Shown: positions 17,191-26,673 of the stretch, in pieces
Layout of the letters: every line of letters starts with the position of its first letter
Position numbering within the stretch: position 1 is the first letter of the stretch
DNA from: Methylobacterium sp. B4
Lineage (GTDB): Bacteria > Pseudomonadota > Alphaproteobacteria > Rhizobiales > Beijerinckiaceae
Length of the DNA stretch: 64,000 nucleotides
Reading direction: 5' to 3'
Assembly: GCF_003201865.1 (NCBI RefSeq)
Contig: NZ_QJJJ01000001.1
Location: forward strand, 558,001 to 622,000
Made by a program: the position numbers and the translations under genes
Notes under the pieces: model-generated
The model's database searches: none
What the model saw: the letters and a program-made list of their open reading frames with translations, nothing else
Told to the model about the DNA's origin: nothing

Positions 17191-18287
17191 AGACGCTGCT
17201 CGTCGTCGCGGGCGCGGTCGTCGCCCTGTTCCTCACCATCGCCCAGTTCGGCACGGCGGGCTGGACCAAACCGCCGATCCTCGCCCAGCAGCACGGTTTC
17301 CGCGGCACGGGCATGGATCAGATCCAGACCAAGTCGGGCGCGGCGGCCCTGAAGGCTGCCAACGTGCCGCCCGCGCCGGCCGAGCCGGTCGAGGCCGGGA
17401 CCGAGAAGGCCGGTGCGGTCTACGAGAACGTGCAAGTCCTCAAGGACGTGAGCGTCGAGGAATTCAACCGCCTCATGGTCTCGATGACGGAGTGGGTCAG
17501 TCCGGAACAGGGCTGCACCTACTGCCACAACACCGAGAACATGGCCGACGACAGCCTCTACCAGAAGAAGGTTGCTCGCCGGATGATCCAGATGGTGCAG
17601 CACATCAACACCGCCTGGAAGGACAACCATGTCGGCGAGGCGGGCGTGAACTGCTACACCTGCCACCGCGGCCAGCCGGTGCCCAAGCACGTCTGGTTCC
17701 AGAATCCGGGGCCGAACTACAAGACCGGCTTCATCGCCCGCAACAACGGGCAGAACATGGCCTCGCCCGCGGTCGGTCTCGCCTCGCTGCCCTACGACAC
17801 GCTGACCGAGTTCTTCGGCAAGAAGGACGCCGACGAAAACCTGATCCGCGTGAACGCGACCACGGCCCTGCCCGAGAGCAAGGGCAAGCCGATCCAGGCG
17901 GCGGAGAAGACCTACGGCCTGATGATTCACATGTCGTCGTCGCTCGGCGTGAACTGCACCTACTGCCACAACACCCGGGCGATCTCGAACTGGTCGCAGA
18001 GCACGCCGCAGCGGACCCTGGCTTGGCACGCCATCCGGATGGTGCGTGACCTCAACGGCGACTACATCGAGCCGCTGACCACGACCTTCCCGGCCAACCG
18101 GCTCGGCCCCACCGGGGATGCGCCCAAGCTGAACTGCACCACCTGCCACAACGGGCAGAGCAAACCGCTGGCGGGCGCCCACGTCGTCGAGAGCTACCCG
18201 GAACTCACACGGGTGACCTCGGAACTGGCCTCGCCTGCCGCTCCGCCACCGGATGCGCCCGCCCCGGAAACACCGCCGCCGCAATAG
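17187..18287 (+). CDS. pufC: Tetraheme reaction-centre cytochrome c subunit
   Basis: Periplasmic cytochrome that re-reduces the photo-oxidised special pair. 366 residues with four CxxCH heme sites at Cys110-His114, Cys156-His160, Cys257-His261 and Cys317-His321, spaced in two pairs, and axial Met candidates in MVSMTEW, RRMIQM, MIHMS and AIRMV. Residues 1-20 are hydrophobic, but no cysteine follows, so it lacks the lipoprotein box seen in some PufC proteins and is probably held by an uncleaved helix. The C-terminal 30 residues are Pro/Ala-rich. It ends the operon before a strong terminator. Confidence 0.97.
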   Translation: MKTLLVVAGAVVALFLTIAQFGTAGWTKPPILAQQHGFRGTGMDQIQTKSGAAALKAANVPPAPAEPVEAGTEKAGAVYENVQVLKDVSVEEFNRLMVSMTEWVSPEQGCTYCHNTENMADDSLYQKKVARRMIQMVQHINTAWKDNHVGEAGVNCYTCHRGQPVPKHVWFQNPGPNYKTGFIARNNGQNMASPAVGLASLPYDTLTEFFGKKDADENLIRVNATTALPESKGKPIQAAEKTYGLMIHMSSSLGVNCTYCHNTRAISNWSQSTPQRTLAWHAIRMVRDLNGDYIEPLTTTFPANRLGPTGDAPKLNCTTCHNGQSKPLAGAHVVESYPELTRVTSELASPAAPPPDAPAPETPPPQ

Positions 18288-18320
18288 GCCGGGCGCCTTC
18301 CCGCCACACCACTTTTGCAG

Positions 18321-18354
18321 AAGGCCGCCGGGTCCCGCGACCCGGCGGCCTTTT
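18321..18354 (+). terminator. Intrinsic terminator after pufC
   Basis: A 13-bp GC-rich stem (AAGGCCGCCGGGTC pairing with GACCCGGCGGCCTT, short loop) followed by TTTT, 33 bases after the pufC stop. It ends the bchCXYZ-puf transcript. Confidence 0.85.
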
Positions 18355-18691
18355 CCGTTGACGGGCGATGGCGGAGACCGCGGGACTGAACTCTCTGCCC
18401 AAATCGAGCCTGCCGTCAGATTTTTATGGCGCTCAGGAAAATATCGAGAGGCTCACAGGGTTTCCCCGCATGGCCAGGCGGGCTCGATCCGAGCATCGCG
18501 AAGCACGATGCCGGCTTAGGATTCATATCGCCGGGCACCGGCGCTGCGATGATCAGGTTTGCAGATGTCATGACAGTCCGATGACGGGATCAGACCCCCG
18601 TCGACGCAGCGCGTGTGCTTAGACTCTGCCGCGTTTGCCGTTATGGAGAGGCGCGAAGAGCGGGCGGATGCACGACGGGGGAGACGCGAGG
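18355..18691. other. Intergenic stretch without a supported gene
   Basis: Short open frames occur here but none has a good ribosome-binding site, family motif or convincing codon pattern. A GGGGGAG at 18677-18683 serves the next gene. A promoter for the secretion genes must lie here or just upstream; no clear -35/-10 pair was recognised. Confidence 0.4.
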
Positions 18692-20440
18692 GTGAGCGAC
18701 GGGCGTGACAGGAACGAAATCGCCGCCGCACTGGGGCAGTGCAGGTCGGCTTTCCTCGGCGTCGCTCTGATGAGCGGCCTCGTGAACGTCCTCTACCTCA
18801 CCGGCTCGTTCTTCATGCTCGAGGTCTACGACCGGGTGATCCCCAGCCGCTCCGTGCCGACCCTGATCGGCCTCTGCGCGCTCGCCCTTGTGCTCTACGC
18901 CTTCCAGGGCGTGCTGGAGACGATCCGCGCCCGCATCCTCGCCCGGATCGGTGCCGCGCTGGACGAGGCCTTGAGCGGGCGCGTCTTCGATCTCGTCGTG
19001 CGTGCGCCGCTGAAGGGAACGAGCCAGGGCGACGGCCTCCTGCCCCTGCGCGATCTCGACCAGATCCGCGCCTTCCTGGCCGGCACCGGCCCTTCCGCCT
19101 TCTTCGACCTGCCCTGGATGCCGGTCTATCTCGCGATCTGCTTCCTGTTCCATCCGCTCATCGGCGTCGCGGCCCTCCTCGGCCTTGCCGTGCTCGGCGC
19201 GCTCACCTTCCTCTTCGATACCGCCAGCAAGGGACCGACCCAGGCCGCCACCGGCCACGGCATGCGCCGCAACGGGCTCGCCGAGGCCGGCCGCCGCAAC
19301 GCCGAGGTGCTCACGGCCATGGGCATGCAGCAGCGCCTCGCCGCCCGCTGGGCGCTGGCCAACCACGACTACCGGGCGGCCCACCAGACCGTCTCCGATG
19401 TCGGCGGCGGCTACGGCGCGGGCTCCAAGGTCTTCCGCATGGCGCTGCAATCGGGCGTGCTGGCGCTCGGCGCCTGGCTCGTGATCCACAACGAGGCGAC
19501 CGCCGGCGTCATCATCGCCAGCTCCATCCTCGTCTCGCGGGCGCTGGCCCCGGCGGAGATGACCATCGCCAACTGGAAGGGCTTCGTGGCCGCGCGCCAG
19601 AGCTGGCACCGCCTCTCGGGCCTGCTGGCGCGGATGCCGCCGGAGGCGCAGCCGCACGCCCTACCGGCTCCGCGCGACTCGATCACCGTGGAGGGGACGA
19701 GCATCGCTCCGCCCGGTACGCCGCGCCTCGTGGTGCAGGACGTCAGCTTCGGCCTCAGGGCCGGACAGGGGCTCGGCATCATCGGGCCCTCGGCCTCGGG
19801 CAAGTCCTCGCTGGTGCGGGCGCTCGTCGGCGTCTGGCCGCCCGTGCGCGGAAAAGTCCGCTTCGACGGGGCGGCGCTCGACCAATGGTCGAGCACGGAT
19901 CTCGGCGCGCATATCGGCTTCCTGCCGCAGGAGGTCGAACTCTTCGCCGGCACGGTGGCCGAGAACATCGCCCGCTTCGAGCCGGGCGCCCCCTCCGAGG
20001 CGGTCATCGCCGCCGCCCGCGCGGCCGGCGTGCACGAGTTGGTCCTGCGCCTGCCGGAAGGCTACGACACCCGCATCGGCGAGGGCGGCAGCGGGCTCTC
20101 GGCGGGCCAGCGCCAGCGCATCGGCCTCGCCCGCGCCCTCTACCGCGAGCCCTTCCTCGTGGTGCTCGACGAGCCCAACGCCAACCTCGACAGCGAGGGC
20201 GAGAACGCGCTGACCGAGGCCATCGCCGGCGTGCGTCGCCGCGGCGGCATCTGCGTAGTCGTCGCCCACCGGCCGAGCGCCTTGGCCGCCCTCGACCTGA
20301 TCCTGATGATGGCCGACGGGCGCGCCCAGGCCTTCGGGCCCAAGGACGAGATCCTCAAGCGCGTGCTGCGCCCGGCGCCCGCTCCGGTCCCGGTGCCGGC
20401 ACAGACGACGGCCGGAACGGCCCTGCAGGAGAGCGCGTGA
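18692..20440 (+). CDS. Type I secretion ABC transporter (PrtD/LapB-like permease-ATPase)
   Basis: Inner-membrane energiser of a type I export channel. The N-terminal half has LTGSFFMLEVYDRVIPSRSV, a hallmark of PrtD/HasD-type transporters, and several membrane helices; the C-terminal ATPase has Walker A GPSASGKSS at about 366-374, signature LSAGQRQRIGLARAL and Walker B FLVVLDEPNANLD. About 582 residues from the GTG at 18692, chosen for the GGGGGAG nine bases upstream; ATG 18668 and 18635 are in-frame alternatives. No N-terminal peptidase domain is present. The adaptor gene follows with a one-base overlap (TGATG). No substrate or outer-membrane channel gene lies nearby. Confidence 0.9.
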   Translation: MSDGRDRNEIAAALGQCRSAFLGVALMSGLVNVLYLTGSFFMLEVYDRVIPSRSVPTLIGLCALALVLYAFQGVLETIRARILARIGAALDEALSGRVFDLVVRAPLKGTSQGDGLLPLRDLDQIRAFLAGTGPSAFFDLPWMPVYLAICFLFHPLIGVAALLGLAVLGALTFLFDTASKGPTQAATGHGMRRNGLAEAGRRNAEVLTAMGMQQRLAARWALANHDYRAAHQTVSDVGGGYGAGSKVFRMALQSGVLALGAWLVIHNEATAGVIIASSILVSRALAPAEMTIANWKGFVAARQSWHRLSGLLARMPPEAQPHALPAPRDSITVEGTSIAPPGTPRLVVQDVSFGLRAGQGLGIIGPSASGKSSLVRALVGVWPPVRGKVRFDGAALDQWSSTDLGAHIGFLPQEVELFAGTVAENIARFEPGAPSEAVIAAARAAGVHELVLRLPEGYDTRIGEGGSGLSAGQRQRIGLARALYREPFLVVLDEPNANLDSEGENALTEAIAGVRRRGGICVVVAHRPSALAALDLILMMADGRAQAFGPKDEILKRVLRPAPAPVPVPAQTTAGTALQESA

Positions 20441-21786
20441 TGTCCTCGAGCCTCGCGCCCCTGTCCGTCCTCGAACCCGCCCTGCCGCGGCCCGCCGCCC
20501 ACGGCTCGATCCGGCGCCACCTCGCCCTGGCCATCGGCCTCTCGGCCGCTCTGGTCGTCGGCGTCGGCGGCTGGGCCACCTTCACCGACATCGCGGCCGC
20601 CGTGATCGCTCCGGGCCAGCTCGTGGTCGAGACCGACGTGAAGAAGGTGCAACACCCCACCGGCGGCGTCGTCGGCCAGCTCCTCGCCCGCGAGGGTCAG
20701 CGGGTCGCGGCCGGCGACGTGCTGATCCGCCTCGACGAGACCCAGACCCGGGCCAACCTCGACATCGTGCTCAAGGCCCTGGACGAGCTCTCCGCACGCC
20801 GCGCCCGCGATGAGGCCGAGCGCGATGGGCTGAAGATCGTCACCTTCCCGCCCGAGCTCGTCGCGCGCATCGATGACGACCCGACCGTCGCTCGGCTGAT
20901 CGACGGCGAATCGCGCCTGTTCGCCGCCCGCGTCGCCAGCCGCGAGGGCCAGAAGGCGCAGCTGCGCGAACGGGTCGAGCAGCTTCGCCAGGAGATCGCC
21001 GGCCTCTCCGAGCAGGCGGAGGCCAAGAACCGCGAGATCAGCCTGATCGGGCACGAGCTGAAGGGCGTGCGCGACCTCTACGCCAAGAACCTCGTGCCGC
21101 TCTCCCGCGTCACCGCCCTGGAGCGCGACGCCGCCCGGCTGGAGGGCGAGCGCGGCCAGCTCGTCGCCTCCACCGCCTCGGCGCGGGGCAAGATCGCCGA
21201 GACCGAGCTGCAGATCATCCAGATCGACGGCGAGATGCGCAGCGAGGTCGGCAAGGATCTGGCGGAGATCCGGGCCAAGTGGTCGGAGCTGCGCGAGAAG
21301 CGCGTGGCGGCCGAGGATCAGCTCAAGCGGGTCGAGCTGCGCGCGCCGCAGGACGGCTTCGTGCACCAGATGAGCGTGCACACGGTGGGCGGCCTCGTGA
21401 CCCCGAGCGAGCCGGCGATGCTGATCGTGCCCGCGGCCGACCAGTTGCTGGTCGAGGTGCGGGTGCAGCCCCAAGACATCGACAACGTCCGGGTCGGCCA
21501 GAAGGCGATCCTGCGTTTTCCGGCCTTCAACACCCGTACGACGCCGGAGATCGACGGGGAGGTGGTGCGGGTCTCGGCCGACGTGACCCAGGACGCCAAG
21601 ACCGGCATGGCCTACTACACCGCGCGCATCCGCATCCGGGACGACGAGAAGAATCACTTGAAGGGCCTGCGCCTCGTGCCGGGCATGCCGGTGGAGGCCT
21701 ACACCCAGATCGGCGAGCGCTCGGTGCTGTCCTATCTCACCAAGCCCCTGACCGATCAGATCGCCAAGGCCTGGAAGGAGCGCTGA
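20440..21786 (+). CDS. Type I secretion membrane fusion protein (HlyD family)
   Basis: Periplasmic adaptor that bridges the ABC transporter and a TolC-type channel. 448 residues: one N-terminal membrane helix (LALAIGLSAALVVGVGGWATF), the biotinyl-lipoyl half motif KKVQHPTGGVVGQLLAREGQ, a long alpha-helical hairpin at about 110-300, then the second lipoyl half (VELRAPQDGFVHQMSVHT) and a beta-barrel ending GLRLVPGMPVEAYTQIGERS, the PrtE/HlyD C-terminal signature. It is translationally coupled to the transporter gene. Confidence 0.92.
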   Translation: MSSSLAPLSVLEPALPRPAAHGSIRRHLALAIGLSAALVVGVGGWATFTDIAAAVIAPGQLVVETDVKKVQHPTGGVVGQLLAREGQRVAAGDVLIRLDETQTRANLDIVLKALDELSARRARDEAERDGLKIVTFPPELVARIDDDPTVARLIDGESRLFAARVASREGQKAQLRERVEQLRQEIAGLSEQAEAKNREISLIGHELKGVRDLYAKNLVPLSRVTALERDAARLEGERGQLVASTASARGKIAETELQIIQIDGEMRSEVGKDLAEIRAKWSELREKRVAAEDQLKRVELRAPQDGFVHQMSVHTVGGLVTPSEPAMLIVPAADQLLVEVRVQPQDIDNVRVGQKAILRFPAFNTRTTPEIDGEVVRVSADVTQDAKTGMAYYTARIRIRDDEKNHLKGLRLVPGMPVEAYTQIGERSVLSYLTKPLTDQIAKAWKER

Positions 21787-21948
21787 TCCCGCGCGGCTTC
21801 TTGCCTCGGACGGGGGTTGTCTGATAAGGCGACCGCCTCCCCGCGATGTCATTGACGTCATCGCCGGAGTGCCCTCGCGGCGCTCCGTCCCTTCGAGACA
21901 CCTTGAACAGCAGGCGGCCGGTCTCGACTCCGTGCCGATGTGAGACCG

Positions 21949-22074
21949 ATGAAGATTCGCAACTCCCTCAAGTCCCTGCGCGCCCGTCACCGCGACAACC
22001 AGCTCGTCCGCCGCAAGGGCCGCGTCTACGTCATCAACAAGACCCAGAAGCGCTTCAAGGCCCGCCAGGGCTGA
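21949..22074 (+). CDS. rpmJ: Ribosomal protein bL36, cysteine-free form
   Basis: A 41-residue basic protein starting [17 protein letters not shown] and ending with [11 protein letters not shown]. This is ribosomal protein L36 of the zinc-independent (C-minus) class: the four zinc-ligand positions carry no cysteine or histidine cluster. Alphaproteobacteria commonly have only this form. It stands alone between the secretion genes and a TPR gene. Confidence 0.93.
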   Translation: MKIRNSLKSLRARHRDNQLVRRKGRVYVINKTQKRFKARQG

Positions 22075-22085
22075 GACCTGAACGA

Positions 22086-22113
22086 GCGCCGCGCCCGCGC
22101 GGCACCGCGGCGC
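22086..22113 (+). terminator. Hairpin after rpmJ
   Basis: Perfect 8-bp arms GCGCCGCG and CGCGGCGC separated by 12 bases, 11 bases after the rpmJ stop. Only GTTG follows, so termination may be weak. Confidence 0.4.
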
Positions 22114-22151
22114 GTTGACGAGGGCCGGGTTCGGGGTGGAAGCTCCGGCCC

Positions 22152-22760
22152 ATGGACGCTCGTCGACACCGCCTTCTGACCGCCCTGTGGCTCGGCCTCG
22201 CGTTCGCCGGGGCCGCGGACGTCGCGCCGGCTCTGGCCGCCGGCAAGGAACGGACGGAGAAGGAGCGCAAGCCGCATCCGCCCGTCAGCCTCGACGAACT
22301 CTACACCCGTCTCAAGGGAGCGGGCGACGAGGCCGAGGCCAAGGCCATCGCTACTCTGATCGAGCGGCGTCTCGGCCGCTCCGGCAGCGCGACCGCCGAC
22401 CTTCTCTCCGATCGTGCCCGGCAGGCGATGAGCGGGAACGAACTTCCGCTCGCCGTCGAGCTGATGGATCGCGCGGTCGCCCTGGAGCCGAACTGGTCAG
22501 AGGGCTGGAGCCGGCGTGCCACCCTGTTCTGGCGGCTCTCCGACACATCGAGCGCCATCGCCGACCTGCAGCGGGCCCTGGTGCTGGAGCCGCGCCATTT
22601 CGAGGCCTGGGCCGCTCTGGGTAAGCTCTACCTCGCGCAGGACGACAAGGGCCGCGCTCTCGATGCCTTCCGCCGGGCCGAGGCGCTCTACCCGCAATGG
22701 GACGTGCTCCAGAAGGCGATCGAGCGCCTGACGCCCGAGGTCGACGGCCGCGACCTCTGA
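22152..22760 (+). CDS. Exported TPR-repeat protein
   Basis: A 202-residue protein with a signal peptide (hydrophobic LLTALWLGLAFAGAADVAPALA, cleavage near residue 30) and at least two to three tetratricopeptide repeats in the second half, for example AVELMDRAVALEPNWSEGWS, AIADLQRALVLEPRHFEAWA and ALDAFRRAEALYPQW. TPR proteins act as scaffolds; the partner is not evident. It is 11 bases ahead of an alpha/beta hydrolase gene and probably co-transcribed with it. Confidence 0.82.
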   Translation: MDARRHRLLTALWLGLAFAGAADVAPALAAGKERTEKERKPHPPVSLDELYTRLKGAGDEAEAKAIATLIERRLGRSGSATADLLSDRARQAMSGNELPLAVELMDRAVALEPNWSEGWSRRATLFWRLSDTSSAIADLQRALVLEPRHFEAWAALGKLYLAQDDKGRALDAFRRAEALYPQWDVLQKAIERLTPEVDGRDL

Positions 22761-22771
22761 GGTCGCCGCCC

Positions 22772-23785
22772 ATGTCCCTCCTCGCCGACCTCCTGAAATT
22801 CTCCGTGAGCTTTCTCGCGGCTGCCGCAGGACTCGCAGCGTTGGCGCTTGTCGGCGCGGCGGTCGCGACGCGGCTGATCGCGTGGCGCGTCGAGGCGCGC
22901 TATCCAGGGGCCGATCGCAGCGTGGCGGTCGAGGGCGGCCGAATCGCCTATCTCGAGGACGGGCCGGGAGAGGGCGCGCGGGGGACGGTCGTCCTGCTCC
23001 ACGGCGCGGGCGGCAATGCCTACGATCCGATGGAGGGGTTCGGGCGGCATCTCGCCCGCGCGGGCTTTCGCGTCATCGCCTTCGACCGGCCGGGCTACGG
23101 CAACAGCGACAGGCTCGCCGGCGCGCAAGCCGCCACGCCGGCTTTCCAGGGCCGGGCGTTGGGTCAGGCCCTGGAGCGGATCGGCGCCGGTCGAGTGATC
23201 CTTGCGGGCCATTCCTGGTCCGGCGCGCTCGCCCTGCGGATGGCGCTGGACCGTCCGGAGCAGGTCGCGGGCCTCGTGCTGATCGCACCGGTGGCGATGC
23301 CGCTCCCGCCCATGCCGCTGCCCTGGTGGGTGCGGTTCGCGCTCCATCCCCCCGTCACGTGGCTGCTGACCCGGACCGTCGCGGTGCCCATCGGGCTCAG
23401 CGTCTTCCCGAATGTCGAGAAGCGCGTGTTCCGGCCCGAACCCCCGGTGGAGAACTATGCGGAGGCGAGCCGCGCACCGCTGATCCTGCGGCCGGGGCCG
23501 GCGCTCGCCAACATCCAGGATCTGGCCGGGTTGCCGGCGGCGCTGACGCAGCAGGCGCCGGATTACGGGACGCTCCGATTGCCGAGCGTGATCGTTGCGG
23601 GCGATGCCGACCCCATCGTCGTCACGAAACTGCAGGCCGATCCGCTCAGCCGGGCACTTCCCGAGGCCCGGCGCGTCGTGCTGTTGGGGCGGGGCCACAT
23701 GCTGACCTACACCGCCCCGGACGCCCTCGTCCGCGAGATCGAGGGATTGTCTGAGACGGCGAGAGCGGGAACGCCCTCGCCGTAA
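22772..23785 (+). CDS. Membrane-anchored alpha/beta-fold hydrolase
   Basis: 337 residues from the ATG at 22772. Residues about 8-32 form a membrane helix, followed by an alpha/beta hydrolase: oxyanion region VVLLHGAGGNAYD, FDRPGYGNSD, nucleophile elbow GHSWSG (Ser is the nucleophile), an acid in VAGDADPIV and a catalytic His in GRGHMLTYT. The substrate is not predictable; family members include esterases, lipases and haloperoxidase-like enzymes. It converges on pyruvate kinase with 9 bases between stops. Confidence 0.85.
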   Translation: MSLLADLLKFSVSFLAAAAGLAALALVGAAVATRLIAWRVEARYPGADRSVAVEGGRIAYLEDGPGEGARGTVVLLHGAGGNAYDPMEGFGRHLARAGFRVIAFDRPGYGNSDRLAGAQAATPAFQGRALGQALERIGAGRVILAGHSWSGALALRMALDRPEQVAGLVLIAPVAMPLPPMPLPWWVRFALHPPVTWLLTRTVAVPIGLSVFPNVEKRVFRPEPPVENYAEASRAPLILRPGPALANIQDLAGLPAALTQQAPDYGTLRLPSVIVAGDADPIVVTKLQADPLSRALPEARRVVLLGRGHMLTYTAPDALVREIEGLSETARAGTPSP

Positions 23786-23794
23786 AGCCCGACC

Positions 23795-25243
23795 TCAGGC
23801 CCGCTCGGCGTGCTCGCGGGTGATGAAGGCGATGCGCACCATGTTGGTGGCGCCCGGAATGCCGAAGGGCACGCCGGCCACGACGATGATCCGGTCGCCG
23901 ATCTCGGCGAAGCGCTCGCGCACGGCGAATTTCCCGGCGCGGAAGGCCATGTCGTCCACGTCGCTCGCATCCTTGGTGACGATCGGATGCGCACCCCAGA
24001 CCATGGTCAGCCGCCGCGCCGTCTCGCGCTTCGGCGTGAGGGCGATGACGCTGGCATTGGGCCGCGCGCGGGCGAGGCGCTGCACCGTCGAGCCGGAATG
24101 GGTCCAGGCCATGATCGAGCGGAGCCCGAGGGCGTCGACGATCTGGTGGGCCGCCGCCGCGATGGCATCGGAGGCGGTCGGCTCCGGCTCGGAGCGCTGC
24201 GCCATCAGGATCGACCAGTAAAGCGCGTCGCGTTCCACCTGCTCGGCGATGCGGTTCATCGTGGCGATGGCCTCGGTCGGGAACTGGCCGGCAGCGCTCT
24301 CGGCCGAGAGCATCACCGCGTCCGCGCCCTCGTAGACGGCGGTGGCCACGTCCGAGACCTCGGCGCGGGTCGGGACCGGCGCGGTGATCATCGATTCGAG
24401 CATCTGCGTCGCGACGACGACGGGCTTGCCGAGCCGGCGTGCGCTGCGGGTGATCCGCTTCTGCACGCCCGGCACCTGCTCCAGAGGCATCTCGACGCCG
24501 AGATCGCCGCGCGCGACCATGATGCCGTCCGAGATCTCGATGATCTCGTCGAGGCGCGAGAGCGCCTGCGGCTTCTCGATCTTGGCCATGACCAGGGCGC
24601 GGCCGGCGGCGACCTTCTTGACCTCGGCCACGTCCTCGGGCCGCTGGACGAAGGAGACGGCGATCCAGTCGGCCCCGGCCGCGAGGCCGGCCTCCAGGTC
24701 GCCGCGGTCCTTCTCGGTCATGGCCGGCAGCGGTAGAACCGTATGGGGCAGGGACACGCCCTTGCGATTCGAGATGCGGCCGCCGACCTCGACGCGGGTG
24801 ACCGCCCGGCCCTCGCTCACCTCCGTCACGACGAGGCGCAACTTGCCGTCGTCGATCAGGATGCCGTGGTCGGGCTCGAGAGCGATCAGGATCTCGGGAT
24901 GGGGCAGGTAGACGCGATCCGCATTGCCCGGGGTCGGGTCCGAATCGAGCACGAAGGTCTGGCCGTTCTGCAGGATCGCCTGATCGCCCTCGAAGGTGCC
25001 GAGCCGCAGTTTCGGCCCTTGGAGATCGACGAGGATACCGATGGGACGCTTGGCTTCCCGCTCGATGGTGCGGATCACCTCGATGCGCTCGGGAAGCTTC
25101 TCGCGGGCCAGATGGCTCATGTTGATGCGGAACACGTCCGCACCGGCGTGGAACAGCTTCTCGATCATCTCCGGCGTGTCGGATGCCGGGCCGAGGGTGG
25201 CGACGATCTTGGTGCGGCGCGAGCGCTTCAATTCAGCCTCCAT
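23795..25243 (-). CDS. pyk: Pyruvate kinase
   Basis: Transfers phosphate from phosphoenolpyruvate to ADP. 482 residues from ATG 25243, where the family begins (RRTKIVATLGPASDTPE). Diagnostic: RINMSHL near the substrate arginine, the active-site signature IMVARGDLGVEMPLEQVP with its preceding MAKIEKPQAL lysine segment, and VATQMLESMI. The C-terminal regulatory domain is complete. The frame is open to 25363 upstream, but that extension is not family-like. Confidence 0.96.
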   Translation of the reverse strand: MEAELKRSRRTKIVATLGPASDTPEMIEKLFHAGADVFRINMSHLAREKLPERIEVIRTIEREAKRPIGILVDLQGPKLRLGTFEGDQAILQNGQTFVLDSDPTPGNADRVYLPHPEILIALEPDHGILIDDGKLRLVVTEVSEGRAVTRVEVGGRISNRKGVSLPHTVLPLPAMTEKDRGDLEAGLAAGADWIAVSFVQRPEDVAEVKKVAAGRALVMAKIEKPQALSRLDEIIEISDGIMVARGDLGVEMPLEQVPGVQKRITRSARRLGKPVVVATQMLESMITAPVPTRAEVSDVATAVYEGADAVMLSAESAAGQFPTEAIATMNRIAEQVERDALYWSILMAQRSEPEPTASDAIAAAAHQIVDALGLRSIMAWTHSGSTVQRLARARPNASVIALTPKRETARRLTMVWGAHPIVTKDASDVDDMAFRAGKFAVRERFAEIGDRIIVVAGVPFGIPGATNMVRIAFITREHAERA

Positions 25244-25600
25244 CACACCCGCTGGACCCGCATTTCGCGAAGGGTCGCGGGCGGGAACGGCCCGGCAGAT
25301 GAGCGGCGCGATCGGGCGCGCCGTTGGCCGGACGGGGGCTTGAGGGCCACAAGCATTCCCCACACCGGGAGGTCAAGGCCGAAGCAGCGGCGCATTTCAA
25401 CGCCCATCGAGAAACGGGAACTTTTCCTTTCACCCCCGGTTTTCTGCTGTTCAACTTTCCTTGATCTGAGCGTTTAAACGTTCGCCAACGCAACTCAGAC
25501 GTTATCCGAGCCGCGTGTTGCTGGAAAGTCATAGGCAGCTTGGCCTTACCGCTGGTAGCTTCGTCTTCGAAATCAGCGTTACCCGAAGGCGACCCCCATC
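25244..25600. other. Divergent intergenic region between pyk and the porin gene
   Basis: 357 bases with no supported gene. It contains a perfect 10-bp palindrome CGTTTAAACG at 25471-25480 and a candidate promoter facing the porin gene: TTCAAC at 25450-25455 and TTTAAA at 25473-25478 with a 17-base spacer. The promoter call is tentative. Confidence 0.35.
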
Positions 25601-26458
25601 GTGATCAGAGCTCTCCTCCTGGGCAGCACCGCGGCGCTCCTGAGCACCGCCGCGCTCGCCGCCGATCTGCCCCGCCGCGAGGCCCCGCCGATCGCCTTCG
25701 CGCCCGTCCCGGTCTTCACCTGGACCGGCTTCTACGCCGGCCTGCACACGGGCTACGCGTTCACCGACAACCCGAACATCCAGACCCGCGGCAACGATCC
25801 CTTCACCGCCAGCAACGTGACGCTCGCCCGTCGCCCCGCCTCCCTCAAGAGCGAGGTCGATGGCTTCTCCCGCATCGGCGGCGGCTTCGGCTACAATCAT
25901 CAGTTCACGCCGGGCGGCGGCTTCGTGGCCGGTCTGGCCTTCGACGCCACTTGGCTCGACCTCGACAAGCGCACGGGCTTCTACGGCGCGCCGAACCCCA
26001 CCGTCGGCAACGCCAGCGTCTACACGCAGAACCTCGACTTCCTCGGCACCGTCAACGGCAAGCTCGGCTACGCCTTCGACCGGTTCTTCGTCTACGGCAC
26101 CGGCGGTCTCGCCTTCGGCCACGTCAGCTACGGCGCGGACTTCTTCAACCCGGGCGCCACCGTTCTGCAGTACACCGGCGGCGGTCGCAAGATCTTCGAA
26201 ACCGGCTACAACTACGGCGGTGGCATCGAGTACGCGATCCCGGTCGACAGCTTCCTGAACTACTTCTCGGTCGGTCGCTGGCTCGGCATCAAGTCCGACG
26301 TGACGATCAAGGCGGAGTACATCCGCTACGATCTCGGCAGCCGCAACGTGCTGGTCAACCAGACCGGCCCGACCCCGCCCGGCTCCTACACCTCGCGCTT
26401 CTCCACCGAGGGCAGCCTGATCCGCGCCGGCTTCAACTACAAGTTCAGCGGAATCTGA
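25601..26458 (+). CDS. Outer membrane beta-barrel protein, Omp25/Omp31-like
   Basis: 285 residues from a GTG start. A signal peptide (LLLGSTAALLSTAALA, cleavage before ADLP) leads to ADLPRREAPP and then the FTWTGFYAGLHTGYAF segment that marks the Brucella Omp25/Omp31 and rhizobial surface-antigen family. Alternating hydrophobic strands continue to a C-terminal FNYKFSGI ending compatible with barrel insertion. It is a monocistronic gene with its own terminator. The role is outer-membrane structure; pore activity is not established. Confidence 0.9.
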   Translation: MIRALLLGSTAALLSTAALAADLPRREAPPIAFAPVPVFTWTGFYAGLHTGYAFTDNPNIQTRGNDPFTASNVTLARRPASLKSEVDGFSRIGGGFGYNHQFTPGGGFVAGLAFDATWLDLDKRTGFYGAPNPTVGNASVYTQNLDFLGTVNGKLGYAFDRFFVYGTGGLAFGHVSYGADFFNPGATVLQYTGGGRKIFETGYNYGGGIEYAIPVDSFLNYFSVGRWLGIKSDVTIKAEYIRYDLGSRNVLVNQTGPTPPGSYTSRFSTEGSLIRAGFNYKFSGI

Positions 26459-26484
26459 GCCTCAGACATCGACTGTAAACGATC

Positions 26485-26517
26485 AGCGGGCGCCTCCTTG
26501 GGGCGCCCGCTTTCGTT
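26485..26517 (+). terminator. Intrinsic terminator after the porin gene
   Basis: Perfect 10-bp stem AGCGGGCGCC / GGCGCCCGCT with a 7-base loop, followed by TTCGTTT, 26 bases after the stop. Bases 26518-26673 beyond it hold nothing recognised. Confidence 0.8.
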
Positions 26518-26673
26518 TGAACGCACACATACGTCGAGGACAGCATTCGGCTCTCGTCGGTCCGGCGCCGACAGGATCACCTCGCTCTGAAGACGAACGA
26601 ACGGTGCCATCGCCCGCGCGACTTTGGGCCGACGTCATGGGGAGAAGGGTCGGAGGTTCGAACAAAACCCCGA

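Noticed and set aside
18253..18622. Short plus-strand frames after pufC
   Set aside because: They run through the terminator and have no start context or codon bias; treated as noncoding.
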